Shown: piece by piece, positions 1-13,000 of the stretch
Position numbering within the stretch: the first letter of the stretch is position 1
Layout of the letters: the number at the start of each line of letters is the position of its first letter
From: Hormiphora californensis
Taxonomy: Eukaryota > Ctenophora > Tentaculata > Cydippida > Pleurobrachiidae
Assembly: GCA_020137815.1 (NCBI GenBank)
Contig: CM035354.1
Location: 1,305,146 to 1,369,145 of the forward strand
Length of the DNA: 64,000 nt
Reading direction: 5' to 3'
Position numbers and translations under genes: made by a program
The notes under the pieces: generated by a model
Databases searched by the model: none
What the model was told of the DNA's origin: nothing
The model's input: only the letters and a program-made list of their open reading frames with translations

Positions 1-501
1 CTAATATCAGAGGAGGATGTTTATTATTTGCGGATAATTTGAAACTAACACACACACACACACAAACGTGTTTCGGTGAAGATTAAATCTACAAATTTAT
101 ACACTGTATCAATATTGCAATATCATTCCACCTACCACGCCCTAATCATGAAATGTGATCAAGGTTCATAATCATATCTAGCATATCACTTGATCTATCA
201 AACCCTCTGCACAGAGCACGCATTTTGAAATAAAATGACGGTGTGAGCCACGCAACATATCGACTGACAACTTCGGACTGATAGATTAATTAAAGAGATT
301 CTTATTGGTGCGTATCCCAATTCTCATCGACTGGGCCAGCTATCAAAATTCTCCCGTCTTACCTCCCCAACCCCCTCCCCTAACCCCTTCCTCTGAACTC
401 CAACCCTAACCCCTCCCCTAACCACCTCCACTAAACTCCCTCCCTCTAAACTCCCTGATCCCTCTAAACTCCAACCCTAACCTCCATATTTTCCCGCACA
501 G

Positions 502-3500
502 GTTGAGATGAAGGAGATTTATACAAGTAATCACATGTGGGATCTTTTTGAGAACTTCCTCGTAGACATCTCACTGGTATGTTGTTATGGTTACTACAGT
601 TACTATGGTTACCATGGTTAGTATCATGGCAAGCGCCCGGGCCCATATATCCTCAACTTGTTAATCAATTAACTACTTAGTTTGTGAGTTTAGCAAACCG
701 TAGAAGACCTCGTAAGAGCTCTTGTTAAAAGACTACGACACAAATTAACATCTATTCAAGTAGACGTACAATATAATTATCGGCCTTAATATGGATAGAG
801 AATGAAAAAGAGAGAAAGAAAGTGCGAGCAATAATTGTATGACGGCTAAACGTGTTGCATGCACATGTAATATGGAAGGTAATTGAAATTAGGGCAGAGG
901 TGAATTTAACGAGTGCAGATATGTGTTCAATATATTAGCTCCCCCATACCAGTCCCCCATACCAGCCCCGCGGTTAGAGGTGAAGATAAAAATAACAGAT
1001 TTTATCCAAAAGTGGTACATGGTCGACTAATTATAATATGTAGGATTTTATTATGTCTATAAGTTGTACCTGAAAACTTATAACACGAGACCGAAGGTCG
1101 AGTGTTATAAGTACAACAATAATGATCCGAGACCACAGGTCGAGGCAGATTCTTGTACTTTAGTGCACGAGCCTGCGAGTGCCACTAAGTGTAACTACCT
1201 CACGAGCCTGCGAGTGATGTAGTTTTACTTTTTGACCGAGCCTGCGAGGTCTAAAAGTGTAAGAATCTGGGACATTATTGTTGACTTCAGGTACAACGAA
1301 AATAGGCATAATAAAATTGCATTGTAAAATTTTTAAAACAAGAGTGAGAGACACTTTAGGGCGTAACAATAGAACGAATTCATGATAGGGTAGCAGGCAG
1401 AGAAATCAGTATAAGATAAGATAACGCCTGAGATAGGTAAAGAGAGTGAGAGATTAGTGAGAGTGAGAGAGATAAAGAATGTGTGGGTCAGGGAGTTCGT
1501 AACCGTTATCTTGATATCGGTGCTGCAACGGCGTGAGAGTGTGACATAAAGAAAGAGAGAGAGGGAATTCGTACACGTTTATCTTTCTAACGGTTTTTAA
1601 GTGTGACAGAAACAGTGGAGTAAGGAGTTCGAAGTGCAGCAGTGTTATAAGTTTTCATGTATCACTGGGGGGTGTTATAAGTGAAAACTTATAACACTGG
1701 GGGGTGTTATAAGTGAAAACTTATAACACTGGGGGGTGTTATAAGTTGTACAAGCAGTGCTACCTAAAGAATTATATTATATCTCAAAATTTTACAATGT
1801 CAATTAAGTAGTTAATAAATTTAGCCACCAGGTAGTAAAATTAATCTCGTACGCGTCAAAAGAGGGGGAACGCCGTACTAAAAAACCCTTCTCAGGTTGG
1901 GTCAGACACGTGTGCCCCCCCATATACTAGATGTTATTGTTGAGTAAGGGGTACTCAACTAAGAATTCACCACGTCCGCCTTTTCAATAATCTCAACCAC
2001 TAACCCCCTCCCTAGCCCCACCCCTCAACCCCTAACCCCCACCCTAACCCCACCCCTCAACCCCTAACCCCCTCCCTAGCCCCACCCCTCAACCCCTAAC
2101 CCCCTCCCTAGCCCCACCCCTCAACCCCTAACCCCCACCCTAACCCCACCCCTCAACCCCTAACCCCCTCCCTAGCCCCACCCCTCAACCCCTAACCCCC
2201 ACCCTAACCCTAACCCTAACCCCCTGTTCAGGTTTCCAACAACGGTAAACCATCCTCACGGCATGAGAAAGTTCTGGAGGAGTACGTGTGTACAAGTGTA
2301 ATGCAGATAATAACATCGTTCTTCTCTTCACCATTCTCGGATAGCTCAACTAGTCAGGTAACCCACCTTTACTAACCTCTTTACTAACCCGTTAACTGTC
2401 ACGTGTGTGATTTCAAAATCTTATCAAATGGGGGATTATATCTTGTCAAAAATAATTGAGTGATTTTAACCACACCTCTTTCCAGTCTCGTCAGCCCATG
2501 TTCATGAGACTTCTCAAGGGAGCCTTCCAGTTGAGTAGGTGCGAGTGGCTCTCTGGGGAACACAAATTCCACGTGGAACACTGCATTAAAACTCTATCTG
2601 ATATCGGTAATATACTATTCAGGATAGAAACAAACCTTTTGGGTTTTTAGGTTAGAAACAAACCTTGTGGGTTTTATAAGGACTGCAATCACTAACATCT
2701 GTCTACATATTTTCAGCACACGAAGCGCAAGGTCATGATCACCGCCGACCTGAACTGCCCAGATGAGCTCCCTGCTGACACGATCCAGCCTGGGAAACAG
2801 GATAGGCAATAAGTGGATGGACCGAGTTAGAAGCAGGAGATCCTCAGGAATGGGCGGGAGCAGGGATTATAGGACAATTATTGAGGGATTACAGGTAAAA
2901 CAATTCAGGGATTATAGGACCATTATTGAGGGATTACAGGTAAAACAATGTGTGAAAAAATAATAACCTAGTCAACATGTGAACCACCGTACTAGATTCA
3001 TTTATTCACGAAAAGCTAACCTAAGTCATAGAGCTCATATCGAAACGGGCACGACGTTGATCTACCCAACAGAGCACAGTATTATGAGCGGCAGACAAGG
3101 ACGATGTTGCCATGACAATATATCATTTTGATGAGATAATCACAACCCTAATGGTGACTTCAGATCAGGATCTAGATCAATCACGAACCGATAATATAGC
3201 TCTTCTATAGATCAAATGGTCTCATTATAGGGCTGATTAGATATATCGGTAGATCCGATAATTACAGAGAGAAAGCTTGAAAACAGAGGAAAGCTAGATT
3301 TCGGTTGATCAACTGTTTTCAGTAACAAGGATGTTTATCAATTGATAATAGGTTTCTGGACTCCTAACCTCTAACCATGATGGTGATATCAATTGCTAGT
3401 TGCTATACCATGATCATGATCGTAGTATCATATAACGGCACACAACTAAATCAGTGCAGTTAATTGTGCCAATTAATGTTAGGTTAAATTGTCACGATCT

Positions 3501-6500
3501 CTCTCCATCTATCTTTATCTTTATATAGCTTTCTCTCTCTGTTAACGAGAGGTATGTGTGTTATAGTTATTCCTAAAATTCCTCAATAGTACATGACACC
3601 CCTCCCCAGGACATGGTATCTCTATTTGACCCACATAACACATGACCCCACTCCCCTAATAACACATGACCCCCTATCCCAGGACATTGTATCTCTATTT
3701 GAGGAGGAGATGCGGCCCCAGGTCGAGGCTGAGAAGAGTGTCCTGGTTGATGTAATGCACAGACCGGACCATCTCTTCCCGGAAGAGAGCGAGAGCAGGT
3801 TTGTTTGTTTGTTTTAAGAACCTGGAAGAGCAGGTTAATAGAAATAATAATTATTCACTTGATAACTCGATTCCCTTTGAATAACTTAATTCAATGATAT
3901 CACTGTGGTTGGTGGGGAATAGGTCCTCAGGGAGAACTCGACAGGAAAATACAATTTCTCTGGAGTATTATACAAATTTAAACATTCAGTGTTAACAAGG
4001 AATTCCTTGTTAACACTCATGTTTCAAATTGTTAATGATTTATTTACACATCCAGGTTGCAATGCACCGGGGGAGGGTTCGTCAGCAAGTTGATCTGTCA
4101 CTGTGAGAAGATGTTGGAAAACATTGACGAGAACTTGATAATCCGATTACTCAACACCATTCGGTGTATGATGAAGACAAACCTTCAATTTACACCTGAT
4201 GTAAGTACGACATAGCTCTGCCCAACATATGAACCACTGAACCAGGAACCGACCGAATCAGGAAATACTGGTCCCTGATTGGCTGATAATATCAAATAGA
4301 AAGCTAAATTCCATCATGTTCAGGCGTTGAAACTCCGTCTCCGGTTGCTAAAGCGGTACTATGGTGACACTGTTGTTGAGAAGGTAGCACAGGATCAGGT
4401 TGTCGAGGAAACTGCTAATGATGAAGACGGTTAGTACACGTTGTCATGACTACCACCCCCCCTCGTGCTGTTAGCATGTGAGCGGCGGGGTGCAGTGGGC
4501 AGTTAGTGTGTTGTCAATATCATACCTATGTCTTGCCTTGACTGGCCCTATATCTTGGTTACGAAGACCTTCACGCGCTGGCAAGGGGGGGGGGGTAACT
4601 TCGTAACCAACCCTATTTCACCGCCCCCAAATATAAAGGAGGTCGTTACAACATAACAACCTCCTTCAGATGCTGAGGATGAGGAGGATGATTGGTGTAC
4701 GAGAATCAAACAAAGTAACTCTGTCAGCGTTGCCAGGGACGACCTCACTCTCTTCCAGGTAAGATCAGCTCTGAAAACATGGTAGTTGTTCTAAGTTCTT
4801 CCATAATCGCAGTAGATTGGTTTTTCATCAGGGATTCCAGGGCCGGATTCCATGAAACATGTGTTGCGTCCTAAACCAAACCAACCCAAACTAAATTCTA
4901 CAGGTGCAATGTTTGTTGGACAGCGCTGGAGCTACAGAGTTGTTTATCAAGCTCGTCATCTCTGCCAAGAGTCCAGCAGTCTTCCACGAGTCCTTACAGC
5001 TTGGCATCTCTCTACTAGAGGGAGGTAACCCTCTAATTCAGGTAGGGTGGACCATAAATTATTATGGGGGGGGGGTGAGCCGCATTGAGTCATCCGGCCT
5101 ACCCTTGGTATTGCACTTCAGCAACTCTAGATATAACTAATTATTAGTAATTCAGTCAAAATTAGCAATGGCAAAACACAATTTGAAGCACGACACAACA
5201 ATCTCCTCATCTTTTTACAGCGTTCCTTCCACGAGCGGTTTATGAACCAGAACTCAGAGCAGTTCTTCTACACAATACACACCAAGATGGCAAAGGCTAT
5301 TGTTGACATCAAGAACTGTCACGCCACAGCCACAACTGATGTCTCTGGACAAGCCAACACCAAGAACCGAGTAGATGATATCCAGGTTAGTTTGTGTTGA
5401 TATTTCAAATCCCGTATAGAAACAATCCTTGTGAGTTTTACTAACAACAGCCCGTATATATCAGGAGACTCAGGACGGCACCCTAATTGTTGCTCTAAAT
5501 GTCGCTGACAACGATCACTTTTTTGCGTCAAATGACGAAATTGATGATAAGGTTCATCTCAGGATATATCCACGGCTATGGGATCACATACCATCGCTAC
5601 TAGATCACATACCATCGCTACTAGATCACATACCATCGCTACTAGATCACATACCATCGCTACTAGATCACATACCATCGCTACTAGATCACATACCATC
5701 GCTACTAGATCACATACCATCGCTACTAGATCACATACCATCGCTACTAGATCACATACCATCGCTACTAGATCACATACCATCGCTACTAGATCACATA
5801 CCATCGCTACTAGATCACATACCATCGCTACTAGATCACATACCATCGCTACTAGATCACATACCATCGCTACTAGATCACATACCATCGCTACTAGATC
5901 ACATACCATCGCTACTAGATCACATTCCATCGCTACTAGATCACATACCATCGCTACTAGATCACATACCATCGCTACTAGATCACATACCATCGCTACT
6001 AGATCACATACCATCGCTACTAGATCACATACCATCGCTACTAGATCACATACCATCGCTACTAGATCACATACCATCGCTACTAGATCACATACCATCG
6101 CTACTAGATCACATACCATCGCTACTAGATCACATACCATCGCTACTAGATCACATACCATCGCTACTAGATCACATACCATCGCTACTAGATCACATAC
6201 CATCGCTACTAGATCACATACCATCGCTACTAGATCACATACCATCGCTACTAGATCACATACCATCGCTACTAGATCACATACCATCGCTACTAGATCA
6301 CATACCATCGCTACTAGATCACATACCATCGCTACTAGATCACATACCATCGCTACTAGATCACATACCATCGCTACTAGATCACATACCATCGCTACTA
6401 GATCACATACCATCGCTACTAGATCACATACCATCGCTACTAGATCACATTCCATCGCTACTAGATCACATACTATCGCTACTAGATCACATTACATCAG

Positions 6501-7057
6501 CTAAATACCATCGCCACAAGCTAGTAACCCAATGACACCAGTACACTTGATCGGGAGTTCACAGCTATAGAGATAAGGGTAAAGGGATCACATTACATGG
6601 TAGCGCTAGAGATAAGAGATCACATTACATGCTAGAGATAAGGGATCACATTACATGCAACTGCCAGCGCTACTCCATTCTCCAAATCCATTGTATACTC
6701 GGGGTTTCACAACGTGAAGCATTATACCGCGGCCACCCTTTATATTAACACTGAGAGACAGGGAGAATACTGAGAGGGAGAGCACTATACCGCTAAAAAG
6801 TGAAGCAGCCCCAACACACAGCTCCCCGCCCCTAAACTAACATCCCCCTCCCCTCCTAGGACGCCCTGTCCCAAGCTGCGGCAGCCAGTAAGGCGGCCAT
6901 GGCGGCCCTGAAACGGCCCGACGAGGATGAGCAATATAAGGAGATAGGTCTGGATGGGGTTGGGGATGAGGTCCAAGAGATGACACATGTGTTGAGGTTC
7001 CTACAGTTACTGTGTGAGAACCATAATGATAAACTACAGGATTACCTTAGAAAACAG
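502..7057 (+). CDS. ITPR: ITPR exons of the regulatory/coupling domain
   Basis: Exons read: 502-576, 2232-2357, 2486-2606, 2717-2894 (alternative end 2939), 3683-3798, 4056-4200, 4324-4429, 4670-4758, 4904-5041, 5221-5385, 5465-5551 (weak), 6860-7057. They encode the helical RIH-type modulatory region. Recognisable blocks are [58 protein letters not shown] and LEGGN. Exon 2717-2894 is read in one frame up to about 2757 ([11 protein letters not shown]) and in another afterwards ([12 protein letters not shown]), and the phase from the previous exon fits neither cleanly. Exon 5465-5551 has a poor donor (AAG|GTTCAT); its frame runs on, open, into the adjacent 21-bp satellite. Exon 4670-4758 is acidic and weakly conserved, matching the variable linker in vertebrate receptors. 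Confidence 0.88.
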
Positions 7058-10000
7058 GTAATGAGTTACCGTGGTTACCATGGTTACCATAGTTACCATA
7101 GTTACCATAGTTACCAAAGTTTCTTAAGTAGTTACTTAGTTACTTTCTATCGATAATCGCTCGACTGGCATCCTAAATTCATCATTACAAATTAAAACAC
7201 TCGAGTGTTTATTACAAGGAATACAAATGTTTCTCTAGTAAATGCTAAATCGACCGTGTTTTAATTTGTATAATACTCCAGAGAAATTGTATTTCCCTGA
7301 GGACCTATTCCCTATCAACCATAGTTGTAAATTTATCATTATATATTCGAGGGATGTGTTGTACGAATAGAACTCCCTTCAACAACCCCCTTCAATAACA
7401 TTGAACTCCCTCTTGTTCCAACCCCAACCAATTCCCTCCCCCCTTCTAAAAACCCCACTCTCCCTAACAACACACTCCCTCCCAGAATAACAACCCCTAA
7501 CAATCCCCTCCCTCCTACAGAACAACAAGAACTCGTATAACCTGGTGAACGAAACACTAAACCTGATAGACGCTCCTCTGCGGGGGCACCTACTGGTGGT
7601 CTTGGTCTACTTGGACTCTACATTAACGAGGGGAACTTTGAAGCTAATCGATCAGTGTCTCTGTACCCTAACCTGAGTTCTGTCAGGGTCCCTGTCCTGA
7701 GAATCAGAGAGTCATTGCCTACCAAGAGAGTAATGGGATTGACATTATTGTCGCTATAGTTCTGAATGATATAAACCCCCTCGCTAAACGGAGGATGAAC
7801 CTGGTGCTGCAGTTGAAGAATGATGCGGCTAAGTTGTTGTTGTCTATTATGGAGAGTAGGCAAGATACCGATATGGCTGAACGGATCATGCAGAATATTC
7901 AGCCTAGTTATCTAGTTAATGCCATTCGACAAGCTTACAACACAGGTATACTATACAATCTCCCCGGATAACATTTCTATCTATATCCTACAAATTGTTA
8001 TCTATATTCTATCTATCCCTATCTGATATCTCTCTATGACTCTATCTATTCTATCTATCCCTATCTCTATGCTTCATCCCTATCTATCTATAACCCTACT
8101 TCATCCCTATCCCTATCTATCTCTCTCTGCAGCGGAAAACAAGGAATTAATGGAAATGTTGGAGGCTGCAGCGGATGAGGACGCTGATGAAGATGAAGCG
8201 ACACCTCATGAAGTGGGCCATAACATTTATATCTTGGCATATCAGGTAGGAAGTGGGCCATAACATTTACATCTTAGCATATCAGGTGGGAAGTGGGCCA
8301 TAACATTTACATCTTGGCATATCAGGTAGGAAGTGGGCCATAACATTTACATCTTGGCATATCAGGTACCTTTCAAATATGAGGATTTGGCCTGCGATTA
8401 GGTAGTCCTCCCCCCTTGTATACCCCCTTGTACTATAACCTCTCGTGTACATATATCATGATATTGGGGGGGGGGGGGGCCAAGGCCAAAAAAAGCCAAA
8501 CCCGCCCTGAAATCCGGGTCTGATCTGGCTTTTTTTGGCTTTTTTTGATCTGGCTTTTTTTGGCTTTTTTTGATCTGGCTTTTTTTGATCTGGCCTTTTT
8601 TGATCTGGCTTTTTTTGGCCTTTTTTGGCTTTTATTGGCCTTTTTTGGCTTTTTTTGGCTTTTTTTGATCTGGCTTTTTTTGATTTAGCAGTTTTGATCT
8701 GGCTTTTTTTGGCTTTTTTTGATCTGGCTTTTTTTGATCTGGCTTTTTTTGGCTTTTTTTGATCTGGCTTTTTTTGGCTTTTTTTGATCTGGCTTTTTTT
8801 GGCTTTTTTTGATCTGGCTTTTTTTATATCAAACTTTTTTCGGTATAAAATTTTTTCCCTAACGATATAAAATGGTAAAACTAGATCAAAGAAGCCATTT
8901 TAAAGTGTTTTTAATGTCAAACAGACCATATAATGTCAGAATTACATGCCAAAATGACCAAAAAAGTAGGGCCAAAAAAAGCCAGACCCGCCCTAAAATC
9001 CGGGATTGATCTGGCTTTTTTTGGCCTTGGCCCCCCCCCCCATATTATCTCTCACCCCTCTCTCCTAACACAGTTGTCCGAGCACAACAAGGAGCTAGCC
9101 CATTTGCTCTGTAGAGGATTCTCTAACGAGGCCAGTAGAATATCTGACCCTGCACTTGATTACTATTCCAAACGAACTGCACAGATCGAGGTAGGTTGAA
9201 TTGCAATTGTAGTTAGTAACAGAGTGCAATTCAGTAAATAGTACAACACCTGAATACCTGATACTGGGTACTACCCTGTCGTTCTGACTGAACCCAGTAC
9301 ACCTCCAATTCCAACTCCCCAACCCCAACCCTCCCCAACCCCAACCCTCCCCAACCCCAACTCCCCAACTCCCCAACCCCAACCATCCCCAACCCTCCCC
9401 AACCCTCCCCAACCCCGCGACTTGATTATTACGCTCCCCTGACCACCAGTACTTCCTCTAAATTACCCAATTTCCCATCTCTGATTACATACTACCAAAT
9501 TACTCCAATAATAACAGGCGTGGTTCCCCTAAATTGGAAATTAAAATTACTCAAATTCCTACAGGTGGTAAGGTATAACAGATGTCTGGAGAGAATCGTG
9601 TTCCAAGTTCCACCCATTTGCAACTACCTCACAAAAACCAGCAAATTAAAGGTCCTCTACACCGCTGAGAGGGATGAACAGGGGAGCAAGGTGACTGATT
9701 TCTTCTCACGAACTGATGATCTGTTCAACGAGATGATCTGGCAGAAGAAACTCCGAGGTAAAACTCTAAAATCATTACCAGTCCTGTATTACCCAAGATG
9801 CTGTTTTCCTTTGTAATATCATGAATTAATCAACACAGGAATGTTTTTTAAATATAGATTCAAATTATTGTGTGTAATTATCAGTACCAACATTCAATTA
9901 ACCCCTAATTAACCCCCTAATTAACCCCTTTGATTAACATTTAACCCCCCCCCCCTTCTAGATAACCCGTTGTTATACGCAATCAGTAGAAATATGCCCC

Positions 10001-13000
10001 TATGGGCTAACATCGTATTCCGACTGGCAGTCATTTGTAACATCCTTGTTGGCTTCTTCTACCCTTTCCCCACCTCGGAACGTGAGTTAATTCGTTACTA
10101 ATTAGCCGCTAATCGGTTGGCAATTGATAGTGGCTTTCATTCAATACCACATTTCAATTGATAACAAGGATATAACTCTCGACTGCATGCCTACTTATAA
10201 TCTCACAGCTTCACTAGCAGTATCTCACACTTCACATACACACAGTATCTCATACAGTATCTCACACAAGTCCACCTTTCAGCGGAGATCTCCCTGACTC
10301 TATCGGTGATGTTATGGGTTGCTCTAATTATTAGTGCTGGAGTGGTCTACCTGGTTCCCAACTCTAAAACAGTGATAGTGATTATAGTGTTGATGATAAT
10401 GCGACTAAAACTATCCTGTGGCATGAGTTTCACTCTTACTCTGATAGGATTTGCTCAGGTAACTATGCTGACATGATATTAACTAATTAATTAATAATTT
10501 AATTATTAATCAGTTGATAGTTACCCAGCGCCCTCCCTCAGTCTCACTCTTGCGGCATTCATAATAATAGGTGTCGACTGTTTTTTTTCAAAAAATTAAG
10601 AACAAATAAGGGCGGCGGTATAGTACTTGGCGAAGTGGCACGCGGTACAGCAGTAGACTGAATTATACCACCATTGTGTGTTAGCGGCAAGCACTTCATC
10701 CATATCACAGTCATGCTCGCCAATAATCTCCCGCATTCCTATGCTCTCTGATCTCTCTGATCTCTCTTCATTTCTCTCTGATCTCTCTCTGATCTCTCTG
10801 TATTATATCCTTAATGATATGGAGAATGGAAAACATTGAAGTAACATTAGTAGATCAGATACACCCAATATCTCTCACTCTCTCTCAGTCAATATATCTA
10901 TCTCTCCCTCTCTAAGTCTACCTATCTCCCTCCCTTCCAATCTTAGTATTAATCTGGCGATGCGTAACATGTTCAGTCGACGCTGAGTTCGAAAACAACA
11001 CATTGCAGTGCAGTGCATTGAAGCGCATAAAGTTCGTGATGGGGATCAAGGGATGTTTTAACCCTTTTTCGGGGCGCGATAGAGGCCGGTCGAGTATCAT
11101 GGCAAGAGAGGGGTGAATTAATCTGATTTTTATCCTGATCCAATATCTTTTCCTCAGGTGTTATGTAAGGGTATGTACCTAATCAGTTACCTAGGTAACC
11201 GTGGATTCAAGCGGGAGAATCTCAAGAAAGATTTTGACCTGTTTTACCACAATGCCTACATGGTGGCCTGTATTCTTGGTCTCGTGGTCCACAACTTCTT
11301 TTACAGTGTTCTTGTGAGTATTGTAATCAAAATTAATTGTGAGTTGAAGTCTTGATAGTAAACCTCTTGTCTCTTTTGGGTTAACAACAATTAATGTTCC
11401 ATCCTCCCCCTCCAGATGTTACCATGGTAACCATCCTCCCCTCCCCCATATGTTACCATGGTAACCACCCTCCCCCTCCAGATGTTACCATGGTAACCAT
11501 CCTCCCCCAGATGTTACCATGGTAACCATCCTCCCCCAGATGTTACCATGGTAACCATCCTCCCCCCCAGATGTTACCATGGTAACCATCCTCCCCTCCC
11601 CCAGATGTTACCATGGTAACCATCCTCCCCTCCCCCAGATGTTACCATGATAACCATCCTCCCCTCCCCCAGATGTTACCATGGTAACCATCCTCCCCCT
11701 CCAGATGTTACCATGGTAACCAATGGTTACTAACTATCCTCCCCTCCCCCAGATGTTGGATATTGTGTTCCGGGAGGAGACCCTGCTTAATGTCATCAAA
11801 TCTGTAACCCGTAACGGAAAGAGTATCCTGCTGACCACAATTCTCGCCCTTATCCTTGTCTACCTGTTCTCTGTCGTGGGATATCTCTTCTTCAGGGGTA
11901 AGCTGCTTTTTAGCTTAGAATTTCATTTGTTATTTATTGAGTTTCACTGTTGATTGTCTTGTTCGTTAAACCTCGCAAGAAGAGTGTTTGTTTCTTACCG
12001 TCTATATGTTATAGATTGAGGTCGGTACAGTTATAGCAGCTCTCAATCATCCGATCATAAAAACCTTACCGAATTCTAATCCACCTGATCCAATAATCCA
12101 ACCCCCGCTCCTTACAGATGACTTTGTTATGGAGGTGGACCCTACTCCACCCGGTAGAATGACTCTGGACGACTTTGTGACGGGGATATCAGGTGTTTCC
12201 GGTATCATACCTGCAGTCGCTGAATCAGGTAAAACACCCAGCTCCAGCTACCCACCTTCCAGCTCCCACCCACCTTCCAGCTCCCACCCATGACCCACCT
12301 TCCAGCTGCCACCCACTATATCAGATCCCCTCAAACCCCATACCCTTTCTAATCCATACCCTTCCTAATCCATACTCCTTCCCCTCTCACCTTCCCTCCC
12401 CTCTCAACCCCTCACCTCTCACAGACACAGTTAGTGGTATGGTAACTGACGGAATGAAGGAGGCGTGTGCTGCCTACTCCGCTGAGGAACTATCCGCCCT
12501 TACTATCGACTGTGAACAACTCTGGGATGACACCAAGTGTGCTTGTATTGCTCCCGCTAGCAGCGCAGTGGAGTCTGTACCCGTAAGTAGTACTTCTTCT
12601 TAAGTAACTAGGAAGAGTAGAAAGCACTCTTTACTTAGAGTACGTTCCTAGAAATGATGGTAAAAACTCCATAGAATACCACTTTACCCCCCCCCCCCTG
12701 CTTCCCTTAACAACCCCCTCCCCCACTTCTTCCATAAATCCCCACCCCGCCTAGGAAGAGGAAGAAGAGGATGGACCGAAGATGGTGCGGATGTGTGACA
12801 CCCTCTTCCTGTGTATCGTTACCACTCTCAACCAGGGAGTGAGGAATGGTGGAGGTATTGGTGATGTACTGAGGAGCCCCAACACCTCAGAGCTATCGTA
12901 AGTGCACTGGGTACTGGGTGTGTGTGTGTGATTTTGGTTTGTGATCATATTCACTTACGATATTGTACGTGTGTGATCATGTGTGGTAGAGCACAATTTC

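Larger units (their letters stand above)
577..2231. other. ITPR intron with hairpin-rich repeats
   Basis: No coding sequence seen. Holds a branched inverted repeat (1063-1297), three short hairpin units (1640-1755) and, before the next exon, CCCTAACCCC-type minisatellite (about 1981-2222). Confidence 0.7.

Noticed and set aside
5559-6455. Long minus-strand frame of MVCDLVA repeats as a gene
   Set aside because: It is a reading of the 21-bp satellite; unit length divisible by three keeps frames open on both strands.
5574-6503. CRISPR array
   Set aside because: Uniform tandem satellite without unique spacers, in a eukaryotic intron.
10918-11100. Small minus-strand gene in ITPR intron
   Set aside because: 60-residue frame without start context, domain or splice partners.
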